33,431 nucleotides of DNA from an uncultured Saprospiraceae bacterium (GTDB taxonomy: Bacteria > Bacteroidota > Bacteroidia > Chitinophagales > Saprospiraceae): NCBI GenBank assembly GCA_937974625.1, contig CALJVJ010000273.1, positions 1 through 33,431 of the forward strand, in the 5' to 3' direction. The notes below the pieces were generated by a model. That model saw only the letters and a program-made list of their open reading frames with translations, had not been told where the DNA came from and ran no database searches. Position numbers and translations under genes: made by a program. Below, one piece after another: positions 17,496 to 25,709 of the stretch (its first letter is position 1; every line of letters starts with the position of its first letter).

Positions 17496-18497
17496 CTATT
17501 TCTTTAATAAGGTTATTTTACACTTTGATTTATCTATTCCCAGTTGCTTTAAATCTCTTAGTAACTTTTGTTTTTGGAGTTTACGTTGTGCTTTTGTATG
17601 CTCTTCGATAATAATATTGGCTTTTGAAGAAGGTCTATCATTAAAAAATTCAACTATTGCTTTTAAAGCTTTAGTTCTTCCTTCAGCATCCAAACTCGAA
17701 TTATAATAAATAACAGAAATAGGTTTTCTAAGGGCAATTCTTTCTGCACTAATCGTTGGGGACAGGGTAGATGATACATCTACATCTGATGCTTCAATAT
17801 CCACATATACAGGTGCTATATCATTGAATAATGCTTCATACTTTTCGTTATTCCAAATGGCAGCACTATCACAAGGTACTGGTACCATTGGCGATGCATT
17901 ATCGACGAGCAAATTTCCATTATAAGGTGCTAAAATAGGTTGTTTATAAAATGCTTCTAATTGGATGTGGGAGTATGCTTTTTGGGGTTGAAAAAGGATT
18001 ATATAAGATTTCCAATCTGTATGTTCAATTAGTGGTGTTTCTCCTAGTTTTTCGACTTTATCACAAAAAGAATTCCCTCCCCATAATACTAATTTAGTAG
18101 GTTCAACATAGTTTGCTTTCATTCCTGTATGCTTACTAATACTAACATATTTATCTGACCTACAGAGACTTATTTTAAAACCATAACATTGCCCACTTGT
18201 CATTGGCTTACCTAGTTTTTGACCTACCTTTTCCCAAGTATCAATATCCCTAACCACCAAGCCTAAAAAGCTCATTCCATCAGCGGGTGTTTGGACGACC
18301 TCAAAAGCGCCAGAGGGGTGCGTATCAGGTGGAGATTCTAGTTCAAAACCACAATCTATCCAACCTTCAGGTACTCGTTCAGGTCTCGGATAATCCTCAA
18401 ATGAAGGGTTCTTAATGTGAATTACTTCACTCTGACAAAAAATAGCAGTCGTAAAAAAGAAAGAAATTATGATGGAGAAGTATATCGTTTTCATCAC
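17496..18497 (-). CDS. Secreted protein of unknown function, possible remote OmpA-like C-terminus
   Basis: A 333-residue protein with a signal peptide (MMKTIYFSIIISFFFTTAIFC). The first half (about 25-205) begins HIKNPSFEDYPRPERVPEGW and has the look of a jelly-roll, carbohydrate-binding-like domain found in Bacteroidota secreted proteins, with paired Cys residues. The C-terminal part (about 225-333) includes KPISVIYYNSSLDAEG and, later, KANIIIEEHTKAQRKLQKQK. That arrangement recalls an OmpA-like peptidoglycan-binding domain (strand, helix, I-I-I-E-x-H-T) but lacks the usual Asp and Arg, so the match is weak. It lies 72 bases upstream of the ABC transporter on the same strand and diverges from the Kazal gene. 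Confidence 0.75.
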   Translation of the reverse strand: MMKTIYFSIIISFFFTTAIFCQSEVIHIKNPSFEDYPRPERVPEGWIDCGFELESPPDTHPSGAFEVVQTPADGMSFLGLVVRDIDTWEKVGQKLGKPMTSGQCYGFKISLCRSDKYVSISKHTGMKANYVEPTKLVLWGGNSFCDKVEKLGETPLIEHTDWKSYIILFQPQKAYSHIQLEAFYKQPILAPYNGNLLVDNASPMVPVPCDSAAIWNNEKYEALFNDIAPVYVDIEASDVDVSSTLSPTISAERIALRKPISVIYYNSSLDAEGRTKALKAIVEFFNDRPSSKANIIIEEHTKAQRKLQKQKLLRDLKQLGIDKSKCKITLLKK

Positions 18498-18734
18498 TCA
18501 TGGTTTTAAGAATAATTAGACGTCTCAAAAATAAAGATTTCTATTTCGAAAAAATGAAAAATTAGGAAGTATTCCCACTTTTAAGTATTTTTATACACTA
18601 TATTTAACTACTGCATTTTACTATCCAACAGACTAAAACTAATTTTTAATAAAAAAATCAGCTAGTAACCCAACCATTTTACAACTATCCCCACTCTTAG
18701 TACTTAGAAACAACATCATTTAAAACTAAAGAAC

Positions 18735-21700
18735 ATGAAGCAGAACTTTCTCCAAAACCGAAAAAAGTATTTTCAAACCTACCTCCCAACCCTCTTATTA
18801 TTACTTTTTTCTTGGTCTAGCTCCTTCGCTACCGAATGCGATGAGTTACAAGTAACCACTGCCAATACTGCTATTAAAGTAGCTAATATCAAAGCGCCAA
18901 AGGCCATTATTAAAATTTTTGATATCAATTGGAACCGTCAAGCAGAATGCAATGACAACTGTGGTGATGAAATAGCGTTTCCTGCATTAAATGGTGGAAC
19001 TTACCATGTGCAAGTTCAATTATTTAATGAAAATTGGGAAGGACTTTGTGAGGCGACTTATGAGGTGTTTGTAGAAGGTTGCTTTTGCCCCTTAGTCTAT
19101 ATGCCCGTCTGTGGCGTAGATGGTAAAACCTATGGCAATAGTTGCGAAGCAGCTTGTGCGGGCGTAGAAGTTGCAGCAGAGGGTGAATGTACCACTGTTA
19201 CGACCTGTGATTTATTAACACGCATCACCTTCGCGACCAATTTATGTGAACAAGGTTTGACAGAAATTGCAGTGTATGAATTGGACGGTAAAAGTTTTTT
19301 AGTATTTATAGCTGATAATGTCTTATTAGCTGATGGTCAAACGCGAGTTGTAGACTGTGATACTGGCGAAGATGTTTGTTTTATCGGTGGATTATTAGGA
19401 GAGACTTGTGATAATTTTTTAGACAAGGCAGAAAAAGTAGAAACTATTTTACAAGAAACCTGTGGAGGCTGTATTTGTACAACAGAATTTGCACCCGTCT
19501 GCGGTGCTGATGGAAAAACATACGGCAACGCGTGTGAAGCGGCCTGTGAAGGGGTAGAGGTAGTGGCAGAAGGGGAATGTGAACCTATTTGTGGTTGCGA
19601 TGCAGAATATGCGCCCGTGTGTGGGGTAGATGGCAAAACTTATAGCAATCGATGTATGGCAGACTGTGCAGGAGTTGACATTATTTCGGAAGGCGAATGT
19701 GCCCCTATAACGACTTGCGATTTATTGGCTAGAATCACTTTTAATACCGATTTATGTAGCCAGTGTCTATCAGAAATAGCGGTTTATTCCTATAATGATA
19801 AAAGCTATCTGGTGTATATCGGAGACAATATCATCTGTGCAGATGTACCGAATACTGTCATAGATTGTGAAACAGGAGAACCATTTTGTAATGATGGTGG
19901 TGGTGAATTGATGAGTACCTGTGGTGACTTTTTTAGTGTAGCAGAAAAAATAGAGGTCATTTTAAAAGAAGATTGTACCCCTTGTTTTTGTACAGAAGAA
20001 TATGCGCCTGTCTGTGGAGCAGATGGCAAAACTTACGATAACCGTTGCAAAGCGGATTGTGCTAATGTTGATATTTTAGCAGAGGGGGAATGCCCTTGTA
20101 TTTGTCCGACGGTTGCGCTTCCCGTTTGTGGGGTAGATGGTAAAACTTATGGGAATGCCTGCCAAGCTGCTTGCGCTGGGGTCGAAGTAGCCTTTGAAGG
20201 AAGTTGTGAAGAATGTTTAGGCACGCCACTAGAAGGAGTTGCTTGTCCACAAGTATACGAGCCAGTATGTGGATGTGATGGCATAACTTATGGAAACAGT
20301 TGTAGTGCAAGTATTGCAGGGGTGAAATCTTGGACAGAAGGCCCATGCCCTGACCCAGATGATTGTTTTGGTCCACCTAATCCAGTTATCAGATGTGATG
20401 GGGAATACCAACCTGTTTGTGGATGTGATGGTGTAACCTACCAAAATGCATGTACTGCCAGCCAAAATGGTATTTTAAAATATACGGAAGGACCATGTGA
20501 AATCGATTGTGCCTGTCCTGATAATTACGACCCAGTGTGTGGCGTAGATGGCAGAACTTATGGTAACGAATGTGAAGCTAAATGTGCAGGGGTAGAAATT
20601 GCATCAGCAGGCGAGTGTAATAATGACGGAGATTGTGATGTTTTAGCCTTACTGGATTTCAGTGATGATTTGTGCGCTGTCTGTATTACAGAAATAGCGG
20701 TTTATAGTTATGAAGGAAAAAATTATTTGGTTTCTTTGGGTGATTTTGTTAATTGCCCTGATGCGGTGAACCATGTAATGTCTTGTGCAATTGATGGCAA
20801 TCTTTTCTGTGAAGAAGGAGGTATTAACACTGGTACACCTTGTGGCGATTTCTTTGAAAAAGCGGTAAAAGTTAGAACGGTTCTAAAAGATGATTGTGAA
20901 GATGATTGCCAAGGGTTACCAACTCCTGGTGCGCCTTGTCCTGAAATCTATGCACCCGTTTGTGCTTGCAATGGCGTAACTTATGAAAATGAATGCATGG
21001 CGCAAAACTTAGGATTGAAATCTTGGACCGAAGGCGCTTGTGATTTCACAACTATCGAATGTGGTGTTATTAATATCGCTTATAATAACCGAACAGTTAT
21101 TATGAAAGGTACACCCGAAGCTAGCTACTTCTTCAAAATTCATGATGTTAATAACGATTACTTTGAGGTTTTCAATTGTACTCAAGATTGTGGGAGTGAA
21201 CAGATAGCTAATTTGCCACCAGGAGCATACGTCATCAAAACATATGATACTGAATGGGCTTTAATTTGCGAACAAGCTATCACCTTATTAGATGAGTCCA
21301 TTCCAAGTAATGGCATTTTCCATTGCAATGATGTGAAGGTTACTTATAGAAATGGGACGGTGAAGTTAGTAGGGGATGAAGCTGAAAATTATCATATGAA
21401 AGTAATTGACACGCATTATAAGGATGTCTTTGCCTGTATGTGGGAATGTGGTAACACGATTACTGCTACCAATATTCCAGTAGGTAATTATATGGTACGC
21501 GTTTTTGATGAGGAGTATAATGTGCTTTGTGAAGAATCTATTTTTATGGTCGCTAGCGATTTGACGATTAGAGAAAGTAATGATGTTCAATTAGCGGCCT
21601 TCCCGAATCCCGCACAAACAGAATTTTTCTTACGCATCCATAAGTCTGAGACTAAAGGCAAAGGGACTTTACAAGTCATCAACGCTTTTGGACAAATAAT

Positions 21701-21845
21701 GACTACTCAAACACTGGGTAATCAATATGATGAAACCATAAAACTAGATGTCAGTGCTTATGAAAATGGCTTATATTTTTATCAAGTCAAAATGCCTAAT
21801 CAACAATTGACTAGTGGTAAGTTTTTAGTCAATCGACTATATTAA
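18735..21845 (+). CDS. Giant secreted multi-Kazal protein with type IX sorting domain
   Basis: A 1036-residue Cys-rich secreted protein. Signal peptide about 1-33. Three module types follow. Kazal-like domains (nine): 116-152, 246-282, 286-322, 417-453, 455-491, 494-538, 544-588, 592-628 and 725-769, each with PVCG.DGKTYGN or a close variant. Module B (three copies of about 86 residues): 158-243, 328-414, 634-721. Module C (three copies of about 80 residues, four Cys each): 34-115, 775-855, 863-941. The C-terminus (about 950-1036) has AAFPNPAQTEFFLRI, GLYFYQVKM and GKFLVNRLY, the type A sorting signal of the type IX secretion system. Order: C-K-B-K-K-B-K-K-K-K-K-B-K-C-C-sorting. Kazal domains typically inhibit serine proteases, so a cell-surface inhibitor array is likely, though some bacterial Kazal domains may only be structural. 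Confidence 0.92.
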   Translation: MKQNFLQNRKKYFQTYLPTLLLLLFSWSSSFATECDELQVTTANTAIKVANIKAPKAIIKIFDINWNRQAECNDNCGDEIAFPALNGGTYHVQVQLFNENWEGLCEATYEVFVEGCFCPLVYMPVCGVDGKTYGNSCEAACAGVEVAAEGECTTVTTCDLLTRITFATNLCEQGLTEIAVYELDGKSFLVFIADNVLLADGQTRVVDCDTGEDVCFIGGLLGETCDNFLDKAEKVETILQETCGGCICTTEFAPVCGADGKTYGNACEAACEGVEVVAEGECEPICGCDAEYAPVCGVDGKTYSNRCMADCAGVDIISEGECAPITTCDLLARITFNTDLCSQCLSEIAVYSYNDKSYLVYIGDNIICADVPNTVIDCETGEPFCNDGGGELMSTCGDFFSVAEKIEVILKEDCTPCFCTEEYAPVCGADGKTYDNRCKADCANVDILAEGECPCICPTVALPVCGVDGKTYGNACQAACAGVEVAFEGSCEECLGTPLEGVACPQVYEPVCGCDGITYGNSCSASIAGVKSWTEGPCPDPDDCFGPPNPVIRCDGEYQPVCGCDGVTYQNACTASQNGILKYTEGPCEIDCACPDNYDPVCGVDGRTYGNECEAKCAGVEIASAGECNNDGDCDVLALLDFSDDLCAVCITEIAVYSYEGKNYLVSLGDFVNCPDAVNHVMSCAIDGNLFCEEGGINTGTPCGDFFEKAVKVRTVLKDDCEDDCQGLPTPGAPCPEIYAPVCACNGVTYENECMAQNLGLKSWTEGACDFTTIECGVINIAYNNRTVIMKGTPEASYFFKIHDVNNDYFEVFNCTQDCGSEQIANLPPGAYVIKTYDTEWALICEQAITLLDESIPSNGIFHCNDVKVTYRNGTVKLVGDEAENYHMKVIDTHYKDVFACMWECGNTITATNIPVGNYMVRVFDEEYNVLCEESIFMVASDLTIRESNDVQLAAFPNPAQTEFFLRIHKSETKGKGTLQVINAFGQIMTTQTLGNQYDETIKLDVSAYENGLYFYQVKMPNQQLTSGKFLVNRLY

Positions 21846-21850
21846 AAATA

Positions 21851-21953
21851 GGTAGTATTTGCTTTAGCTTGTTGGGTTAAGCGACCTCTAGGTAAGTCTT
21901 AAATAGAAAAGTCTAAAGACTTTGTAACACAACAGGCTAAAGTATGTACTACC
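21851..21953 (+). terminator. Long inverted repeat, plus-strand polarity, after the Kazal gene
   Basis: Arms 21851-21879 and 21925-21953 pair at 27 of 29 positions in plus-strand RNA, three of them G-U wobbles that would be mismatches in minus-strand RNA. A smaller hairpin (AAAGTCT, AA, AGACTTT near 21909-21924) sits inside. It begins 6 bases after the stop of the plus-strand Kazal gene, so it is the likely 3'-end structure of that message; the convergent minus-strand gene ends at 22013. Confidence 0.6.
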
Positions 21954-22012
21954 AATTTCACTTTTTCTTCTAAGAAGTAGTATACATAGTTTGAATCTTT
22001 GTTCTTTTGAAA

Positions 22013-22663
22013 TCATTCATTAAGCTCCTCCAACCTATATTCTACCTTAGCCATAAAAGCGGATGCTTTATGATACACCTCTTTTCTCGTTCTTAAATGG
22101 TGGCTATAAGTACCAATCATATTTTTGTACTGAGTGGTCGAAAAAATACTTGAGTCCATTGCCTTTCGAGTACCAAAAGCAATATTTTTCATTAAAAAAG
22201 GGTAGAAATAAGTATTAAAAAAGTCTAAATGCACTTTATCTACGGACTCAATAAATTTGTAATATTCATACAAACCAATAATATCTTGCTTTAAATCAAA
22301 ATCATTAATCAATCGAATATCACCTGTCTGAGATAAGGTTTGGTAGGCATTTTTAAAAGTATATGTGGGAATGATGTTGATTAATTCAAATGTCCAACTC
22401 GCCACTTTCTCTTCCGCATTAGGTCGACCATTATTTCTGAAAATACTGTCAATCAGTCCCATACTATAATCAATCATCACCATAGAAGTATCTAACATTG
22501 CACGATTGTCTTTATTTTCTTCTTCTAAATTGAGGAAGTGTTTTTGCATAATCGCTTGTTCTTTATGATTCGCCCACCAATTATTGAGCCCAAAAGCGAT
22601 TAAAATACCCACTATAAGGACAATGACTTCGACTAGTTGTTTTTTCCAGTTAATTGATTCCAT
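22013..22663 (-). CDS. Small membrane protein of the DUF6090-like type
   Basis: A 216-residue protein with one N-terminal helix (VEVIVLIVGILIAFGLNNWW, residues about 11-30) preceded by a short basic cytoplasmic segment. The rest (about 35-216) is charged and mostly helical and should lie in the periplasm. The pattern of the first helix followed by Asn-Asn-Trp and a helical body is very common in Bacteroidota and fits the family I recall as DUF6090; no activity is known for it. It follows the blaI/M56 operon on the same strand but is separated from it by a strong terminator at 22695-22739, so it is probably transcribed separately. Confidence 0.75.
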   Translation of the reverse strand: MESINWKKQLVEVIVLIVGILIAFGLNNWWANHKEQAIMQKHFLNLEEENKDNRAMLDTSMVMIDYSMGLIDSIFRNNGRPNAEEKVASWTFELINIIPTYTFKNAYQTLSQTGDIRLINDFDLKQDIIGLYEYYKFIESVDKVHLDFFNTYFYPFLMKNIAFGTRKAMDSSIFSTTQYKNMIGTYSHHLRTRKEVYHKASAFMAKVEYRLEELNE

Positions 22664-22694
22664 GGGTTAAATCTAAAAATTCTTTCCAAATAAA

Positions 22695-22739
22695 AAAAGC
22701 GCAATAAGAAACCATTAAAAGGTCTCTCACTACGCTTTT
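22695..22739 (-). terminator. Intrinsic terminator of the blaI/M56 operon
   Basis: The arms (22695-22713 and 22721-22739) pair over 19 positions with a 7-base loop. Four pairs are A-C in plus-strand reading but become G-U wobbles in minus-strand RNA, so the full stem exists only in the minus transcript, where it is followed by seven Us (plus-strand A run at 22692-22698, shared with the stem base). It lies 90 bases past the M56 stop and 32 bases before the DUF6090-like start. Confidence 0.8.
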
Positions 22740-22758
22740 GATTTAAATCGGGTGTATC

Positions 22759-22821
22759 GTAATGCGGATTGTTAATCCGTCCTCAATAAATCTCTGAAGG
22801 CGGATTAGTAATCTGCGTTAC
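22759..22821 (+). repeat. Long inverted repeat with plus-strand polarity
   Basis: Arms 22759-22779 and 22801-22821 pair at all 21 positions as plus-strand RNA, four of them G-U wobbles; in minus-strand RNA those four would be A-C mismatches. The loop is 21 bases. Both flanking genes are on the minus strand, so the element points against local transcription. It may be an inserted dispersed repeat or part of an antisense RNA. Confidence 0.55.
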
Positions 22822-22828
22822 ATCTTAG

Positions 22829-25576
22829 CTACTCCTGTCTTCGAGTCTGTTTTTTGGGTCCGTGAACTTTCAATTCTATAAAATCTTTCAAAGAATAATT
22901 ATTATAGTCCCCATTTCGATTGATTCTTTTGATATAACTAGGTGTTACCCCATGCACTCTTAACTCTTTTAGTTGATTGAATGAAATATCTTTAAAACCT
23001 AGTTTATTAAAATCATAAACATCATCTGCATCAATACCATGAATTTTCAAATCAGTAATCTGGTTAACTGATAAATCATCGTAACCTAAATCTTTAAAAT
23101 CACCTACAAAGTCTGCGTCAATACCATGAACTATAAGTTGAGTGATATTATTAAAAGACAATCCATTGATATCCAATTCCATAAATTCGATAATATCGTT
23201 AGCATCCACGCCATGAATAGTTGCATCAATAATTTGTTGCTTATTCAAATGCTTGATACCTGAATGGTTAAGTTCCTCTAGAAAATCTGCATCTACTCCA
23301 TGTACGCCAAATTCGAGAATATCACTAAATTGTAAATTATCAAAATCTAGAACAGCAATTCTTTTAACAAAATCCGCTTCTACGCCATGTGCACCTGCTC
23401 CTACTATTTGATGCTTTGACAAGGCTAGACCAGAATCTTTCAAATCTTTGATGTAGTCAACTTCAATTCCATGACTAGAAAGGTCAATAATATCATGAAA
23501 AGTGAAATCCTCATAACCTAAGGACTTAATTGCTCGAATATATTTAGGCTCAATTCCATGAATATTTGCTTGCACTATATCATTAATAGTTAAGTCTTTA
23601 AATAATTCTCCGCCCAGTTCTTCCACATAACTTGGTGGGATATCATGCTTAGCCATAGCGACAATATCACTCATTTTAGGTTTTCCTAAACCTGCTTTTC
23701 GAAAGGAGTCAAAATATTCTTCTAATCTTTCTGCTCGCACTCTATGATACACTAATTGCTTTAATTCATCTTCTTTTAAGGTAGCATATCCTTCTTTCTT
23801 TAATAAAGTAAAAAAGTCTTTTCCTGTTTCTGCAATATATAGGTGGAACATCAAATTTTCAGTAATGTAAGCATAGCCTTCTCCCCTAAGATAATTTCTG
23901 AAATTAGTATCTTCAGCAAAAGCATAGTCTCCTTTACCTTTTTTACCATTAAAATTGCCATCTAGTGTTAATACCCCTGCTGCCCTTGCTAATTTAAAAG
24001 GGCCTTTAGCCGATGGATATACTGCTGAACCAAAATCTCTATCGCAAAAACTAATAGCAAAATTATAGTCTCTTACTTTTTCACCACTTGCCAATTGCAA
24101 ACATAGTTCGCTGCCATCAAATTTGCCCATCCAGTCTCCAGAAGTAGCAAATCGATAAGCCCTTCCATCGATACTAACCATTCCTTTATGCACGACTATA
24201 TTCGACTCATCGAATGATGCCGCTCCTTCAATATGAATGCCTTCGCCATCTTCCTCGTCCATATGCGTTTCCCCAATTACATACATCCCCCCGTCCTCAT
24301 TGTCATTCCAGTCTCCTGTCGTGGTAATGATAGTGGTAGTCGTTGTGGTAGTCGTTAAATTATCTCCAAACCCAGACACGGGTGGCGCTGGTGGTGCAGG
24401 AGGCGCAGGTGGTGCCACTGGTGCAGGTGGTGCAACAGATACAGGAGGTGCAGGTGGCGCTGGAGGTGCAACAGGAGGCGCAGGTGGGGTAGTCCATCTT
24501 CCCCAAAAGCTTTTTTTAGCTTTTGCTTGCTCTTTTTTGTCCTTCTCGCTAACAGGTTTAGTCGTTTGTGATTGTAATTGAATTGGGTTTAAAGTAATAA
24601 CAGTCAGGGCTAGTAGCGGAAATAATAACAGGTATTTCCAACTGCTACTAGCGGATGATTTCTTAACATTCATCATAGCAATACGTTTTTTTAAAAATGA
24701 TTGATTGTAATTCGTCGTCAGGTTGAGTGGTAATTGTGGTACAGAAACCCGTAGTAAATTCATTTGATAAGATTCGGGCTCTGTGCCTTTATTTAACATA
24801 TTATAGTCGGTCAGGTATTCTAAATTATTTTCTACTGCCTTGCGATAAAACCAAGCAAAAGGGTTAAACCATTGTACGATTACCGCTAGTTCCGCTAGCA
24901 AAATATCTAAAGTGTGTCGTTGTTCGATATGGATTTTTTCGTGGTCTAAAATCTGCGTATAAGTATCCCAATCATATTTTGTTGGATTGATAAAAATACT
25001 ATTCCCAAAAGAGAAAGGCGCTTTATCTTGATTGATTTCTACAATCGTAAATCGACCATCTTGAATCGTCGGATTGGTCTGTTTTTGAAAAATGATGAGC
25101 ATTAGTTGAATCAAAAAATTTAAACTAAAAATAATCAAACCACCGAGGTAAATATATTGGACAATTTGCCAAAAACTTAGCTTATAAGCCCATGCAAATA
25201 ATTGATTCTCCCTTGCTTTTTCTTTTATCACAATTTTAGTTTCTCCTGTATTTTCGGTCTCCTGCGCGCTTTCATTTTCCTCAGCAATTTCTTCCATCCT
25301 TTCTTCACTCACTAAATCAACAGTTGGCTGCGCTACAGTTCTAGTTGCTAAGGGATTTTCAATAGTTATGCCTCCTAAAATTTCCTGTTGAACTACCCTT
25401 TTTTGTAAGGACCAATTTTCTGGTACCGTCAGCAAGGGTAGCCCAAAAGAAAGTAACAAACAAGTAATCAAAATCCAGCGATTCAACTGGAAATAAGTTT
25501 CTTTTTCCCACAATAAGCGATACAATAAATAGCACAGTGCTAAAAGAAGAGATACATGAAAAATATAAGGTACCAT
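22829..25576 (-). CDS. BlaR1-like M56 metallopeptidase sensor with repeat-rich C-terminus
   Basis: A 915-residue membrane sensor paired with BlaI. Helices lie near 3-23, 33-50, 137-164 and 313-331. The M56 zinc motif is HEKIH at 212-216, with a downstream NNLEYLTDYN segment (Glu253, Asp257) as third-ligand region. A Pro/Ala/Val linker (about 363-400) and a Thr run (408-415) follow. Residues about 455-600 form a beta-rich domain I do not recognise. Residues about 640-905 are ten units of about 29 residues, each with a His-Gly-(Ile/Val)-x-x-x-(Tyr/Phe) core (His at 644, 673, 702, 730, 759, 788, 817, 846, 875, 905). There is no penicillin-binding domain, so the signal sensed is unlikely to be a beta-lactam bound as in classical BlaR1. 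It should cleave BlaI or trigger its cleavage when the signal is bound. Confidence 0.88.
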   Translation of the reverse strand: MVPYIFHVSLLLALCYLLYRLLWEKETYFQLNRWILITCLLLSFGLPLLTVPENWSLQKRVVQQEILGGITIENPLATRTVAQPTVDLVSEERMEEIAEENESAQETENTGETKIVIKEKARENQLFAWAYKLSFWQIVQYIYLGGLIIFSLNFLIQLMLIIFQKQTNPTIQDGRFTIVEINQDKAPFSFGNSIFINPTKYDWDTYTQILDHEKIHIEQRHTLDILLAELAVIVQWFNPFAWFYRKAVENNLEYLTDYNMLNKGTEPESYQMNLLRVSVPQLPLNLTTNYNQSFLKKRIAMMNVKKSSASSSWKYLLLFPLLALTVITLNPIQLQSQTTKPVSEKDKKEQAKAKKSFWGRWTTPPAPPVAPPAPPAPPVSVAPPAPVAPPAPPAPPAPPVSGFGDNLTTTTTTTTIITTTGDWNDNEDGGMYVIGETHMDEEDGEGIHIEGAASFDESNIVVHKGMVSIDGRAYRFATSGDWMGKFDGSELCLQLASGEKVRDYNFAISFCDRDFGSAVYPSAKGPFKLARAAGVLTLDGNFNGKKGKGDYAFAEDTNFRNYLRGEGYAYITENLMFHLYIAETGKDFFTLLKKEGYATLKEDELKQLVYHRVRAERLEEYFDSFRKAGLGKPKMSDIVAMAKHDIPPSYVEELGGELFKDLTINDIVQANIHGIEPKYIRAIKSLGYEDFTFHDIIDLSSHGIEVDYIKDLKDSGLALSKHQIVGAGAHGVEADFVKRIAVLDFDNLQFSDILEFGVHGVDADFLEELNHSGIKHLNKQQIIDATIHGVDANDIIEFMELDINGLSFNNITQLIVHGIDADFVGDFKDLGYDDLSVNQITDLKIHGIDADDVYDFNKLGFKDISFNQLKELRVHGVTPSYIKRINRNGDYNNYSLKDFIELKVHGPKKQTRRQE

Positions 25577-25611
25577 TTGAATAGGTTAAAAGGTTTAGAG
25601 GTATAAAGATG

Positions 25612-25657
25612 GATGAGGTTATAAGGTTGATGAGGTGGATAAGGTTATAAGGTTGAT
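25612..25657. repeat. Direct repeats in the blaI/M56 spacer
   Basis: The 15-mer GGTTATAAGGTTGAT occurs at 25617-25631 and 25643-25657 (period 26), and GATGAGGT at 25612-25619 and 25629-25636. On the transcribed minus strand the region is pyrimidine-rich (CCTTATAACC type). It fills much of the 133-base space between the blaI stop and the M56 start. Function unknown. Confidence 0.55.
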
Positions 25658-25709
25658 TGTGACGAAAAACTAAAACACTTACAACTTGCCATTTACCACT
25701 CACAACTAA

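Noticed and set aside
17496..17830. Firm OmpA-domain call for the C-terminus of the secreted unknown
   Set aside because: The strand-helix pattern is suggestive, but the conserved Asp and Arg that bind peptidoglycan are not seen.
20062..20465. Minus-strand frames opposite the Kazal gene
   Set aside because: They are antisense shadows of a strongly supported modular protein and show no signal, domain or initiation context.
19081..21045. Regularly repeated segments that could suggest a CRISPR array or DNA tandem repeat
   Set aside because: The repetition is at protein level (Kazal and other modules), with variable DNA, uneven spacing and one continuous reading frame.
24237..24581. Gly/Ala/Thr-rich plus-strand frame opposite the M56 gene
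   Set aside because: It is the reverse complement of the Pro/Ala linker and Thr run of the sensor, so its low-complexity look follows from that coding sequence.
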